DNA from: Lutispora saccharofermentans
Lineage (GTDB): Bacteria; Bacillota; Clostridia; Lutisporales; Lutisporaceae
Assembly (NCBI RefSeq): GCF_024363565.1
Contig: NZ_JAJEKE010000003.1
Span: 124,001 to 188,000, forward strand
Direction: 5' to 3'
Length of the DNA stretch: 64,000 bases
Shown here piece by piece: positions 50,024 through 59,639 of the stretch. The translations under genes and the position numbers were made by a program. Positions within the stretch are counted from its first letter, which is position 1, and every line of letters starts with the position of its first letter. A model generated the notes under the pieces. That model saw only the letters and a program-made list of their open reading frames with translations. It had not been told where the DNA came from and did not search any database.

Positions 50024-51688
50024 ATGCCTTATGAAATACCGATAGATATCAAAAAGGAAATAGAAGACATATTTTATCCAATGGTAAAAATCCGCAGCGA
50101 TACTAACACGGCTCATGAAAAGAAGATGGAATATTTTTTTATGAATTTTTTCGAACAGCTGGAGTATTTTAAGAATAATAAAGAGCACTACGGCACTTAT
50201 CCTATAAAAGGAGACAGCTTGAATAGATCCGTCTCCTGGGGACTTGTAAAAGGCTATGGAGCCGATACAATAGTGCTTATAAACCATAATGATGTGGTGG
50301 ATATTGAAGATTTCAAAACACTCAAGGACTATGCCTATTCGCCCGGAGAATTGGAGGTTGAGCTCCAAAAAATAAGAGGCAAATTTTCTGCTGAAGTTCG
50401 AGAAGATCTTGAGAGCGGGCAATACATATTCGGTAGGGGCACCGCGGATATGAAAGCGGGAGCCTCGATCCAGCTTTCACTGCTAAAAAGATACTCATCA
50501 ACGAAAAACTTAAAAGGCAATATACTATTCCTATCCGTACCCGATGAAGAAAATATCTCGGCAGGCATGCGCAGCGCTGTCGAATTATTGGACAACCTGA
50601 AGCAGAATTTTCATCTCCATTATGTGATAACCATAAATTCTGAACCGCACCAAAGGATTGATAAAGATACCGGCATAATTTATGAAGGCTCTGTGGGAAA
50701 GCTGATGCCTTTTATTTACGTCCGCGGTTCTTTGTCCCACGCAGGAAAAGTATTTGAGGGCTTCAATCCCGTGAGCCTTTTAGCGCTCATCATCAATAAA
50801 ACAAATCTCAATCTCGAGTTATCCGATTCCATATCGGGCGAAGCTTCTCCTCCTCCTACCTGGCTTAGCATCAGGGACAGCAAAACCCACTATGATGTAT
50901 CCATGCCCCTTAGTGCGTATGGCTATTTGAGCGTGCTCACCCTAAACAAGGAGCCCTCTGAAGTTTTGAAAAAAATAAAGGAAATATGCCATGAAGCTTT
51001 TGCTGAATTGATAGAAGATATGAACGTGAAATATAAAATATTTGCTGAAAGAAAAAATAAAAGCTTTGCCATGCTGCCATGGGAGGCAAAGGTTGTTACA
51101 TATAAAGAGCTTTATGATGAAGCTTATGATAACTATGGCGGCAAGTTTTTAAAGGATTATAAATCCATTCTGGAGGAAGCGGAGAGAAAGGTCAAAGCCG
51201 GAGAAAGCTCTATAGCTGATGTAAATTTTTATTTGGTTGAAGAGATATATAATTATATAAATGATCTGGCTCCAAGGATTGTTATCGGTCTTGCTCCCCC
51301 ATATTACCCGAATGTATCAAATATGAATATTAAAAATTTAGAGGATAGATGCAAGAATCTTTCCCGGAAAATCAGGGATTTTTCTCTGGAGAGCTTTGGA
51401 CAGCCCTATATAAAGGAAAATTATTTTACGGGCATTTCCGATTTGAGCTATACCTATATAGAAAATGCGGATGCTGTAGCCCATAGTCTGGAAGGTAATA
51501 TGCCTCTTTACGGAACTTTATACAGCATTCCCTTGGATAAGATTCAAAACATATCCATGCCTTGCCTCAACATCGGTCCCTGGGGTAAGGATTTACACAA
51601 GCTTACGGAAAGAGTGCTGAAGGAAGATCTGTTTTATAAGACCCCCAGGATACTGCACTATGTGATATCTTTATTGCTGGAATGGTAG
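50024..51688 (+). CDS. RocB-like M20 family peptidase
   Basis: A 554-aa protein of the M20 metallopeptidase family, RocB branch, named for its place in Bacillus arginine catabolism. Metal-site segments are TIVLINHNDVVDIEDF (about 83), YIFGRGTADMKAGASIQLSL (about 135) and LFLSVPDEENISAGMRSAVE (about 170); the C-terminal third has the late histidine region. RocB's reaction is not established; it is thought to hydrolyse a peptide or acyl-arginine compound. The ATG at 50024 follows AGAAGGGCTAAC. It precedes a sigma-54 activator and an amidinotransferase-family gene, which supports a link with arginine or guanidino compounds. Confidence 0.88.
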   Translation: MPYEIPIDIKKEIEDIFYPMVKIRSDTNTAHEKKMEYFFMNFFEQLEYFKNNKEHYGTYPIKGDSLNRSVSWGLVKGYGADTIVLINHNDVVDIEDFKTLKDYAYSPGELEVELQKIRGKFSAEVREDLESGQYIFGRGTADMKAGASIQLSLLKRYSSTKNLKGNILFLSVPDEENISAGMRSAVELLDNLKQNFHLHYVITINSEPHQRIDKDTGIIYEGSVGKLMPFIYVRGSLSHAGKVFEGFNPVSLLALIINKTNLNLELSDSISGEASPPPTWLSIRDSKTHYDVSMPLSAYGYLSVLTLNKEPSEVLKKIKEICHEAFAELIEDMNVKYKIFAERKNKSFAMLPWEAKVVTYKELYDEAYDNYGGKFLKDYKSILEEAERKVKAGESSIADVNFYLVEEIYNYINDLAPRIVIGLAPPYYPNVSNMNIKNLEDRCKNLSRKIRDFSLESFGQPYIKENYFTGISDLSYTYIENADAVAHSLEGNMPLYGTLYSIPLDKIQNISMPCLNIGPWGKDLHKLTERVLKEDLFYKTPRILHYVISLLLEW

Positions 51689-51758
51689 AGGAATTATTGA
51701 TGCTGTGTTGAATCCTATAATTGAATCATTAATAAAAGCATGAACGAGGTTGGTTGAA

Positions 51759-53126
51759 TTGCTGAGAAGATATGTTGAGCAGATTTTAGGCATTTATAAT
51801 TATATCGACGGTTTGGTCGTTGCAAACAAAAAAGGTATAATAGAATATTTTATTACATACAGGCCCGATGTAAATAAGCTTAAGGAGGAAGATGTAGTAG
51901 GAAAGCATATTTTGGATGTCTACCCTGAGCTTACGCCCGAAACGAGCAGCATAATGAGAGTCCTAAAGGATGGGAAGCCTATATTTAATGAAATGCAGCA
52001 TTTGACAACCAATAAGGGTCAATCTTTTTACGCAGTCAATTCAACGATGCCCATAGTCTCTGGCGAGGATATCATTGGTGTTGTTGATGTATCAAGATAT
52101 CTGGAACCTGAAGCTCAAAGACAAAATATAACGATAGCATTTAAGGATAACGCGTTAACCAAGGGCAAAGATGAACTCTATTGCCTGGACGATATAATTA
52201 CAAATGATAATATGATGCTTGAGATAAAGGACAAAATTTTAAAGATATCTAAAACTAATTCCTCCGTACTTGTGTATGGAGCAACAGGCACGGGTAAAGA
52301 ACTTGTAGCTCAGTCTATTCACAGGCATAGTGATAGATGCGATATGCCCTTTGTATCACAAAACTGTGCTGCTATACCGTCTACGCTGTTAGAGAGCATA
52401 CTGTTTGGTACGGTAAAAGGAAGCTATACAGGAGCAGAAAACAAAACAGGCTTATTTGAAGTGGCTCATGGCGGAACTCTTTTCCTGGATGAGATAAATT
52501 CTATGGAAATAAGTGTGCAAGCTAAAATTTTAAAAGCTATAGAAGAGAAAAAAATACGGAGAGTAGGCGGGCTTGACTATATTAATATAGATGTAAGAAT
52601 AGTATCCGCAGTAAATGAAGATCCTCATAAAGCTATTAAAGAAGGCCGGCTCAGGGAAGACCTATTCTATAGGCTTGGTGTTGTGCAGATTAATCTCCCA
52701 AGTCTGAAGGATAGAAGAAGAGATGTAAAGCTGCTGACAGGATATTTTATTGATAAGTACAATAGACAGATGGGCCGCAGAATAATTGGTATAAGTGAAA
52801 AAGCTGAGGAAATATTTAATAGTTATTCCTGGCCGGGCAATGTGAGAGAGTTAAAAAACGTTATTGAAGGCGCTTTTAATCTGACCTCTGGAAATCTGAT
52901 ACAAGAAAAAGACTTGCCGGATTATTTGCTGAACAGAGATAAGGAATATGAAGGAAGGATCGAAGGCGTGCTGGGCAAAGTTCCTCTGAATAGTATGGTA
53001 GAAGATTTTGAAAAGAAAATTATCGAAATAGCTTTGGGAAAGACAAATAGCATGGTTGAAGCTGCTAAGCTTCTTAGAATATCAAAACAGCTTTTGAAAT
53101 ATAAAATAGATAAGTATGGATTATAG
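51759..53126 (+). CDS. Sigma-54-dependent transcriptional activator with PAS domain (RocR-like)
   Basis: A 455-aa activator. An N-terminal PAS sensor (about residues 5-115), an AAA+ domain (about 140-375) with Walker A YGATGTGKELVAQ, the sigma-54 contact loop GSYTGA (GAFTGA in most relatives), Walker B GGTLFLDEIN and arginine finger region REDLFYRLGV, and a C-terminal Fis-type helix-turn-helix (MVEAAKLLRISKQLLKYKID). TTG at 51759 lies 9 nt after GAGG; a TTG at 51750 is in frame but too close. A matching -24/-12 promoter is found 160 bp after its stop codon, in front of the amidinotransferase-family gene, its obvious target. Confidence 0.93.
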   Translation: MLRRYVEQILGIYNYIDGLVVANKKGIIEYFITYRPDVNKLKEEDVVGKHILDVYPELTPETSSIMRVLKDGKPIFNEMQHLTTNKGQSFYAVNSTMPIVSGEDIIGVVDVSRYLEPEAQRQNITIAFKDNALTKGKDELYCLDDIITNDNMMLEIKDKILKISKTNSSVLVYGATGTGKELVAQSIHRHSDRCDMPFVSQNCAAIPSTLLESILFGTVKGSYTGAENKTGLFEVAHGGTLFLDEINSMEISVQAKILKAIEEKKIRRVGGLDYINIDVRIVSAVNEDPHKAIKEGRLREDLFYRLGVVQINLPSLKDRRRDVKLLTGYFIDKYNRQMGRRIIGISEKAEEIFNSYSWPGNVRELKNVIEGAFNLTSGNLIQEKDLPDYLLNRDKEYEGRIEGVLGKVPLNSMVEDFEKKIIEIALGKTNSMVEAAKLLRISKQLLKYKIDKYGL

Positions 53127-53148
53127 CTTATGGTTGTTACTTGAGTAA

Positions 53149-53204
53149 AAAATTGGAGTAAAATAAATTTTACTAATGTGTAAAATTTATTTTACTCCAA
53201 TTTT
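53149..53204 (+). terminator. 25-bp perfect hairpin after the sigma-54 activator gene
   Basis: Arms 53149-53173 and 53180-53204 are exact reverse complements with a TAATGT loop and end in TTTT. It ends the activator transcript and isolates the sigma-54 promoter that follows. The unusual length could also make it a regulator binding site. Confidence 0.85.
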
Positions 53205-53287
53205 CTGTATAAAAGAAAGCTATTCGATAAAAAAACTGTAAATGAGTAAAATCAGGGCACTAGCAGAATGGAGAATATTCAGACGAT

Positions 53288-53304
53288 TTGGCATGGATGT
53301 TGCT
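53288..53304 (+). promoter_or_regulatory. Sigma-54 (-24/-12) promoter
   Basis: TTGGCATGGATGTTGCT fits the sigma-54 consensus TTGGCACNNNNNTTGCW: GG at 53290-53291 and GC at 53302-53303 are exactly 12 bp apart. Transcription should begin near 53314, leaving a leader of about 48 nt before the ATG at 53362. It is the only such site I found in the window and lies just downstream of a sigma-54 activator gene. Confidence 0.85.
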
Positions 53305-53361
53305 TTAAATATTTATAAAGACTATTCTACTAAATATTTGATTATCAGAGGAGGAATTGAT

Positions 53362-54312
53362 ATGAGTCCATGTGCCAAGAAATTTGATATTGATGCCATC
53401 CCAGGAGAGAGATGGTTTCCAAAGGAGACATCCTTTGAAGAGGATATGCAGCTTTACTGGGGTGATTGGGGAGTAGCCTCGGAGGTTGATGATTTAAAAG
53501 CAGTTTTGATGAGAAGACCCGGCAAGGAAATCGAGAATTTTGACTATAAGGAGGTTAGGTTCAAGGAGCCAATCAATGTAGAAAAGTTCAGACAGCAGCA
53601 TGATAATTTAGCTCAAATTTACAGAGATCATGGAGTTAAAGTATATTATGTTGAAAACCAAAGGGAGGACAGGCCCAATGCTCTATTTATGAGAGATTTG
53701 ATCTTTATGACTCCCGAAGGAGCCATAGTGACCAGGCCTGCAATGGCTGCAAGGAGAGGCGAAGAGAGATATGTGGCGGAAGCACTAGCTAAGATTGGAG
53801 TACCCATCGTAAGGACCATAAATGGCGGCGGAACCTTTGAAGGCGCCATGGGCATGTGGGTAGACAGGCATACGGTTATTTTAGCTACAGGCTGCAGGAC
53901 AAACAGGGACGGTTATGAACAGGTAGAATATGAATTAAGAAGAATGGGCGTTACTGATATCATCCCTATGCAAATTCCTTACGGACATGCCCATATAGAT
54001 GGATTGCTTAATTTAGCAAGCCATGATACAGCTATGATACATGCTTCCCAGGTTCCTTATGATGTATGTGATGCTTTGAAGAAAAAAGGGATAAAACTTC
54101 TTGAGGCACCTTCCCAGACTGAAGCAAAAGAGACTTTAGGGGTTAATTTTGTAGCTGTCAAACCTGGTCTGGTAATACAACCTGAAGGGAATCCCAGATG
54201 CAAGGAATTGCTGGAGAAGAACGGCATAGAAGTAATTTCTATAGATTTTTCCGAGATATTAAAGGGCTGGGGAGCCATTCACTGCACTACAGTATTTTTG
54301 AAGAGAGGGTAA
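53362..54312 (+). CDS. Amidinotransferase/arginine deiminase superfamily hydrolase (DDAH-like)
   Basis: A 316-aa enzyme of the guanidine-modifying superfamily (arginine deiminase, DDAH, amidinotransferases). Superfamily landmarks: KAVLMRRPGKEIENF (about 47), NALFMRDLIFMTPEGAIVTR (about 106), GGGTFEGAMGMWVD (about 154), a catalytic-histidine segment PYGHAHIDGLLNL (about 207) and the catalytic cysteine near the end, AIHCTTVFL (about 308). In the EGGD/EGAD motif the acid is a methionine here (EGAM), so the substrate contact may differ. ATG 53362 follows GAGGAGGAATTGAT. A sigma-54 promoter precedes it; it likely degrades arginine or a guanidino compound on demand. Confidence 0.85.
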   Translation: MSPCAKKFDIDAIPGERWFPKETSFEEDMQLYWGDWGVASEVDDLKAVLMRRPGKEIENFDYKEVRFKEPINVEKFRQQHDNLAQIYRDHGVKVYYVENQREDRPNALFMRDLIFMTPEGAIVTRPAMAARRGEERYVAEALAKIGVPIVRTINGGGTFEGAMGMWVDRHTVILATGCRTNRDGYEQVEYELRRMGVTDIIPMQIPYGHAHIDGLLNLASHDTAMIHASQVPYDVCDALKKKGIKLLEAPSQTEAKETLGVNFVAVKPGLVIQPEGNPRCKELLEKNGIEVISIDFSEILKGWGAIHCTTVFLKRG

Positions 54313-54362
54313 TATATACACTGCAGCATTTTCAACAATAAGTTAATAAGGAGGGATTGAGC

Positions 54363-56129
54363 ATGTACAATGTAGAAGCCGGTATTTTAAAAGATATATC
54401 TTATGAAAAAGTGTATGAACATTTGGACTTTCTTGTAAACGATATTGGCGAAAGACAATCGGGCACTGAAAAGCTTAAGAAAGCAGCGCAGTATATAAAT
54501 CGTGAATTGGAATCTTATGGACTGAAATCAAGAATAGATAAGTTCCCAATGTATAATAGCTATCCTGTAAAAGCTGAATTGAAGGTATTGTATCCTGAAG
54601 ACAAAATCATTGCAGCTGAGCCTGTATGCCACATTACTTCAACATTACAAGAAGGCGTTGAGGGAGAACTGATTTATGCGGAAAACGGCGGCTATGAGGA
54701 TTATAAGCATAAAGACATCAGAGGTAAGATTATTTTGACTGATATGACCTGGAGTCCCGGCAGACCGGAAAAAGCAAGAATAGCTTATGAACTGGGTGCT
54801 AAAGCTTTAATCATAATGAACTGGGGCCCTAAAGAAGATAATCCGGTTATACAGATGGGAGGGGTTAAATCCCAATGGGGAAACCCTACACCGGATACAA
54901 TAAAGGAGATGCCTCTTATACCGGTTCTTAGCATCACCCGTCAGGCAGGAGAATACTTGAGAGAATTATGCATAAATAAGGATGCCGTTAAGGTTTGGTT
55001 TAGAGCAGAAGCTACAAGGGAATGGGTTGAAGCTAATCAACCCATGGGGGTTCTGAACAGCGAAAAAGAAACAGATGAATTCATTTTGATAGGCAGCCAC
55101 ATTGACGCCTGGGGTAAAGCGGCAATATGTAATTCATCCGGAAATGCGTTGCTTCTTGAGCTTGCAAGAGTATTTTCACTTCATAGAAGCTATTTAAAAA
55201 GAAATATTATTTTTGCGTTTTGGGATGGCCATGAAGTTGCTGAATGCGGAGGTTCCGCCTGGTTTGTTGACAATTATTGGGATAAAATAGTCAATAAATG
55301 CGTGGCTTATATAAATGTAGATAATATAGCCATTAAAGGCACTTCTGTTCCGGGAGTGGAGAGTGTAAGCGAAGTAAGAAGATTTACTTTGGATATTATC
55401 AAAGAAATCTGGAAGGTTGACGGAAAATGGAATTGGGCATACAAAGGCGGTGGAGATTCTTCTTTCTTCGGCATTGGCGTGCCATACATATCTTTTGCTA
55501 CGGAATATACGGAAGAAAAATTAAAAGATTTAAATTATGCCTTTTATAGCCCTTGGCTCCACAGCAATGAAGATACTATCGACAAGATAGATAAAGATTT
55601 ATATATCAAGCATTTTGAATTCTTTGCAGCCTTGCTTATCAGGCTCTGCAATCAAAACATAATTCCTTATAACATTGTTGATATTGCAAATGAGGTTAAA
55701 GAAAAATTAGACAAGGTCATAGGATTGGGCGGTAAAGCAGCAGATGCGGAATTGGAAAAGCTAAAAGAAATTTCTATGGATTTTTATGACAGTGCCCTGG
55801 AGTTTTCCAAAGTGCAACCGTATATGGAACCTCAAATGATGAGAAGGTATAATGAAGCCTTGCTGAAAGTAACCGGGAAAATTTCTCCTGCCATAAGGTC
55901 CTATTCCGGAAGATATGGACAAGACCCGTGTTGCTACGTAATAGCGGAATACCCAATTCCTTGCTTATATTTTCCCATAAAGAAAATTTTAGAAGCCAAA
56001 GAAAACAATTCAATACATGAATATAATCTTTGGAAAACAAAGCTGCTAAAGGAAAAAAACAGAGTATATGATTCGATCAATGAAAGCATTGAGATAATTA
56101 ATTCATTTGTTAGTGAGTATAAAAAATAA
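54363..56129 (+). CDS. M28 family metallopeptidase with PA domain
   Basis: A 588-aa peptidase. An N-terminal lid, a protease-associated (PA) insert (about residues 95-200, YENGGYEDYKH-like start and GAKALIIMNWG), and an M28 zinc domain with FILIGSHIDAWGKAAICNSSG (about 240; HID ligand), FAFWDGHEVAECGGSAWF (about 285), KGGGDSSFFGIGVPYISF (about 360) and a final histidine in PWLHSNEDTID (about 397). No signal peptide, so it is cytosolic or surface-released by another route. AAGGAGGGATTGAGC precedes the ATG at 54363. It follows the amidinotransferase-family gene by 50 bp and probably shares its sigma-54 promoter; it would free amino acids from small peptides. Confidence 0.9.
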   Translation: MYNVEAGILKDISYEKVYEHLDFLVNDIGERQSGTEKLKKAAQYINRELESYGLKSRIDKFPMYNSYPVKAELKVLYPEDKIIAAEPVCHITSTLQEGVEGELIYAENGGYEDYKHKDIRGKIILTDMTWSPGRPEKARIAYELGAKALIIMNWGPKEDNPVIQMGGVKSQWGNPTPDTIKEMPLIPVLSITRQAGEYLRELCINKDAVKVWFRAEATREWVEANQPMGVLNSEKETDEFILIGSHIDAWGKAAICNSSGNALLLELARVFSLHRSYLKRNIIFAFWDGHEVAECGGSAWFVDNYWDKIVNKCVAYINVDNIAIKGTSVPGVESVSEVRRFTLDIIKEIWKVDGKWNWAYKGGGDSSFFGIGVPYISFATEYTEEKLKDLNYAFYSPWLHSNEDTIDKIDKDLYIKHFEFFAALLIRLCNQNIIPYNIVDIANEVKEKLDKVIGLGGKAADAELEKLKEISMDFYDSALEFSKVQPYMEPQMMRRYNEALLKVTGKISPAIRSYSGRYGQDPCCYVIAEYPIPCLYFPIKKILEAKENNSIHEYNLWKTKLLKEKNRVYDSINESIEIINSFVSEYKK

Positions 56130-56144
56130 AATGGGGGTACGGCA

Positions 56145-57833
56145 ATGAATAAAAGAACTAATTTTATAATTATGTTGTTTTTATTGACTGCGATGTTGAT
56201 CATAACACCGGCTTTCGCAGACGGCGAAAGCGATCCCAATTATGGCATATTGACATTAGTTCCTGCCATCTTGATAATTGCATTGGCCTTTACAACGAGA
56301 AATGTGGTTTTATCGCTATTTATCGGCATTTTAACCGGCTCGGTTATAATGAATAAAGGAAATATATTTCATGCGTTTTTAAGGGTTTGCGATACTTACA
56401 TATTGGGTGAAGCGACCGATTCATGGAACGCGGCTTTGATTATTTTCATATTCGGAATAGGCGGATTAGTTTCATTGATGATGAAAATGGGGGGCATGCA
56501 AGCCATTGCCGAATCATTATCAAAAAAGGCAAATAGCGCTAAAGGAACTTTATTTATTACCTGGTTATTGTGTTTGATAATATTCTTTGAGGATATTGCA
56601 AGCAACTTGATTGTTGGACCTACTATGAGACCTTTAGCCGAAAAAACAAAAGTATCTACGGAAAAGTTGTCCTTTGTTCTCGATTCAACAGCTGCTCCGG
56701 TATCTGACATTGCTTTCATATCGACATGGATAGCATATGAAATAAGCATGATAAAGATGTCATTTGAAGCACTGAGCTTAGAAGTCAATGCCTATGATTT
56801 ATTCGTAAAAAGCGTGCCTTATAGATTTTATAATCTTTTAGCTATAGCTTTCGTGTTGATACTTATTTTTATGAGAAGAGATTATGGACCTATGTATGAA
56901 GCGGAAAGAAGGGCAAGAAAAACAGGTAAAACAGTAGCTGATGGTGGCCATCCTATGATGTCCGAGGATAATGAATCAGTAAGCCCAAAAGAAGGGTCAA
57001 AGCTAAGCCCTTATAATGCAATAATCCCAATATTAGTTTTATTGACAGCGGTTGTGGCCGGACTTTGGTATAATGGCGGAGGTTTAAATGAGCCTTTTAC
57101 TATAAATGGAATCAGAAATGCTTTTGGTAACGCAGATTCCTCAGTGGTAATTCTTTGGTCTGTAATGTTTACCACTGTCTTAACAGCCGTTATGGCAGTC
57201 GGCCAAAAAATCGCTACCATTAATGAAGCGATTGATATATGGCTAAGCGGTGCAAAAGGAATGTTTTTGACCAATACCATATTGATTTTGGCTTGGTCTT
57301 CGGGAGCGATTATGGGTGATCTGGGAACAGCCAAGTATATAATAGGGTTTGTAGGCGGTTCCATACCGGCTATGTTATTGCCGCTAATCCTATTTGGATT
57401 TGCATGTTTTTTGGCATTTGCTACAGGAACATCGTTCGGCACAACAGGTATTATGATGCCTATAGCAATCCCTTTAGTCATGTCATATACGAATATGGAA
57501 GTGAATCATTTGGTTATAGCCGTGATCGGGGCAGTTACCTCAGGAGCTGTGTTCGGAGATCATTGCTCTCCTATTTCAGATACTACTATAATGTCTTCGA
57601 TGGGAGCGGGTGCTGATCATATAGAACATGTCAGAACCCAACTGCCGTATGCATTTACTGTCGCAGCTGTTGCCGCTTTAGCAGGCTGCACTGTTGCAGG
57701 CTTCAATGGCCATCCCATAATATCGTATGTCATCGGGATAGCTGCACTCATAGCTATAGTGAGGTTTATCGGTAAGCCTGTAGATGAGGTGGAGGTTTAT
57801 AACAGCGGCAAAATCAAAGAAGATGTAGTGTAA
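56145..57833 (+). CDS. NhaC family Na+/H+ antiporter-type transporter
   Basis: A 562-aa membrane protein with about 12-13 hydrophobic segments. The first one, ending in ALA/AFA-like TPAFADGES (about residue 25), looks like a cleavable or signal-anchor sequence. Family landmarks are VLSLFIGILTGSVIMNKGN, FGIGGLVSLMMKMGGMQAI, FEDIASNLIVGPTMRPL and, late, GAVFGDHCSPISDTTIMSS. NhaC relatives exchange sodium for protons, or organic substrates such as amino acids for each other. It starts 15 bp after the peptidase and is the last gene of that operon, so transport of the operon's substrate or product (for example ornithine) is possible. Confidence 0.88.
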   Translation: MNKRTNFIIMLFLLTAMLIITPAFADGESDPNYGILTLVPAILIIALAFTTRNVVLSLFIGILTGSVIMNKGNIFHAFLRVCDTYILGEATDSWNAALIIFIFGIGGLVSLMMKMGGMQAIAESLSKKANSAKGTLFITWLLCLIIFFEDIASNLIVGPTMRPLAEKTKVSTEKLSFVLDSTAAPVSDIAFISTWIAYEISMIKMSFEALSLEVNAYDLFVKSVPYRFYNLLAIAFVLILIFMRRDYGPMYEAERRARKTGKTVADGGHPMMSEDNESVSPKEGSKLSPYNAIIPILVLLTAVVAGLWYNGGGLNEPFTINGIRNAFGNADSSVVILWSVMFTTVLTAVMAVGQKIATINEAIDIWLSGAKGMFLTNTILILAWSSGAIMGDLGTAKYIIGFVGGSIPAMLLPLILFGFACFLAFATGTSFGTTGIMMPIAIPLVMSYTNMEVNHLVIAVIGAVTSGAVFGDHCSPISDTTIMSSMGAGADHIEHVRTQLPYAFTVAAVAALAGCTVAGFNGHPIISYVIGIAALIAIVRFIGKPVDEVEVYNSGKIKEDVV

Positions 57834-57892
57834 GAAATACTGAATGGCTATATTGTTAAGAGATATAGGTTTTTAAATAAGAGTCATTTCAT

Positions 57893-57930
57893 ATGGGCGA
57901 TTGCCTGAAAGGCTATACGCCCATTTTGTT
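57893..57930 (+). terminator. Terminator after the NhaC-type gene
   Basis: ATGGGCG and CGCCCAT enclose an inner GCCT/AGGC pairing, followed by TTTTGTTTTT. The rest of the spacer to 58294 holds a promoter at 58160-58188 and no supported gene. Confidence 0.8.
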
Positions 57931-58159
57931 TTTATATAAAAGTCCATATAACAACGGTTCTTGAGGAAGAATTACATAAAAATTTTTATTCTTCACAATA
58001 AATTATTATACACTAAATGCATAAAGACTCTGATTGCTGGATCGGATAATGCATATAAAGACAAGGAGCATATTGATAAACTTTTCTCAATAAAGTTCGG
58101 ACAAAGGGGGACCTCAAATAAATATACAGAAGGTTACATATAATAACGCCAAATACAAT

Positions 58160-58188
58160 TTGTGTAAATTGCCCATGCTTGTTATAAT
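58160..58188 (+). promoter_or_regulatory. Sigma-A-type promoter of the arginine deiminase gene
   Basis: TTGTGT at 58160-58165, a 17-bp spacer, TATAAT at 58183-58188, about 107 bp before the ATG. The leader is AT-rich with an ACTTAATATTAAAAGT inverted word (58204-58223) that could be a regulator site. Confidence 0.55.
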
Positions 58189-58294
58189 ATATTTTAGAGT
58201 ATATACTTAATATTAAAAGTATTCTAAGTTCTGAAACTCCACAGATAATATTAAGCATACCGGTCATAAAGTAGTATAGAAAGGAGTAGATTAA

Positions 58295-59533
58295 ATGGGT
58301 GATGACATAGACAGAGGCCTTTTGAATGTAACTTCTGAAATAGGAAAGTTAAAGGCCGTACTTCTTCATAAACCTGGCAAAGAGCTGGAAAGGCTTACAC
58401 CTGAATATTTGAGACAGCTGTTGTTTGATGACATACCCTGGTTGAAGCAAATGAGAATCGAGCATGATGAATTTGCAGAGGTCCTTAGAAAAAGAGGTGC
58501 GCAGGTTCTTTATGTGGAAGATTTGCTGGCGGAGATTTTCGAAAATAAGCAAGTAAAGAAAAATTTTATCCATGACATGCTTAAACAGTGCAAAATCGAT
58601 AATCCGGAGCTTCACCAGATAATATTTGACAACCTGAATGATAGAACTCCTGAAGAATTGGTTGAAGCGGCTATCGGAGGCTTGCAGAAAAAAGAAATAG
58701 AGGTTTCCGACAGGGAGTATAGCCTTACAGATTATATAGAGGCCCAGTATCCTTTGTACATCAATCCGCTTCCTAATCTATACTTTATGAGAGACCCCGC
58801 AGCAGTAATGGGAAATGGTATAAGCATAAACTCAATGTATACGGATGCGAGACGAAGAGAACCGATGCTCATAAAATACATATATGACAATCATCCTTTA
58901 TTCAACAAAGATGAATCTCCCCTATGGTATGATCATACCATACCCCATAGCCTGGAGGGCGGAGACATGCTGGTGCTGAGCAAGGAAGTTGTAGCCATAG
59001 GCTGCAGTGAAAGAACTTCAGCCCAGGGCATAGAAATGCTGGCCAGAAATCTTTTCTCCGGCATGAAGGAGCTGAAGGAGGTTGTAGTGGTCAGAATACC
59101 GCCTTTGAGAGCCTTCATGCATCTTGATACGGTATTTACAATGGTGGATTACGACAAATTCACCATATATCCCGGAATCCAGGACAGAGTAGAGGTCTAC
59201 AGCCTTGTCAGAGGTAAAAGCGGCAGGATTAACGTGATACCTGAAGCCGACTTGGTAGATACCTTGAAGAGATCCCTGGGAATTCCGTCCATAAAGCTTA
59301 TAGAAAGCGGCGGAGGGGATGCCATAACCGCTGCAAGAGAACAATGGAACGACAGTACAAACACATTGGCCATAGCACCGGGAGTAGTCGTGACCTACAG
59401 CAGGAACGAAGCCTCCAATGAAGTGCTGAGGAAAAATGGCATAGAAGTTGTTGAAATAGACGGTTCCGAACTGGTAAGAGGGAGAGGCGGTCCAAGATGC
59501 ATGAGCATGCCGCTGGCAAGAGAGGAAATATAA
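58295..59533 (+). CDS. arcA: Arginine deiminase
   Basis: A 412-aa enzyme that splits arginine into citrulline and ammonia, the first step of the ADI pathway. Landmarks in order: TSEIGKLKAVLLHKPGKELE (about 10), NPLPNLYFMRDPAAVMGNGI (about 157), HSLEGGDMLVLSKEVVAIG (about 213), the catalytic histidine in RAFMHLDTVFTMVD (about 270) and the catalytic cysteine near the end in RGGPRCMSMPLAREEI (about 402). All active-site residues are present and length is standard. GAAAGGAGTAGATTAA leads the ATG. Ornithine carbamoyltransferase and carbamate kinase follow, giving the complete pathway with ATP yield. Confidence 0.97.
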   Translation: MGDDIDRGLLNVTSEIGKLKAVLLHKPGKELERLTPEYLRQLLFDDIPWLKQMRIEHDEFAEVLRKRGAQVLYVEDLLAEIFENKQVKKNFIHDMLKQCKIDNPELHQIIFDNLNDRTPEELVEAAIGGLQKKEIEVSDREYSLTDYIEAQYPLYINPLPNLYFMRDPAAVMGNGISINSMYTDARRREPMLIKYIYDNHPLFNKDESPLWYDHTIPHSLEGGDMLVLSKEVVAIGCSERTSAQGIEMLARNLFSGMKELKEVVVVRIPPLRAFMHLDTVFTMVDYDKFTIYPGIQDRVEVYSLVRGKSGRINVIPEADLVDTLKRSLGIPSIKLIESGGGDAITAAREQWNDSTNTLAIAPGVVVTYSRNEASNEVLRKNGIEVVEIDGSELVRGRGGPRCMSMPLAREEI

Positions 59534-59639
59534 AATTAGGGTGTGCCGCTGGAGCTTTAGGGGAGCAGAAACCACATTTTGCAAATCTTTATGAAGCCCT
59601 GTGAGGTTTTGTGAAGCCACGTGAAGCTTTCAGGTTACT

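Noticed and set aside
53242-53361. N-terminal extension of the amidinotransferase-family protein
   Set aside because: The extension contains the sigma-54 promoter and has no family similarity; GAGGAGGAATTGAT directly precedes the ATG at 53362.
57961-58143. 60-codon frame between the NhaC-type and arginine deiminase genes
   Set aside because: No ribosome binding site, no recognisable features, AT-rich composition; it lies just upstream of the arginine deiminase promoter.
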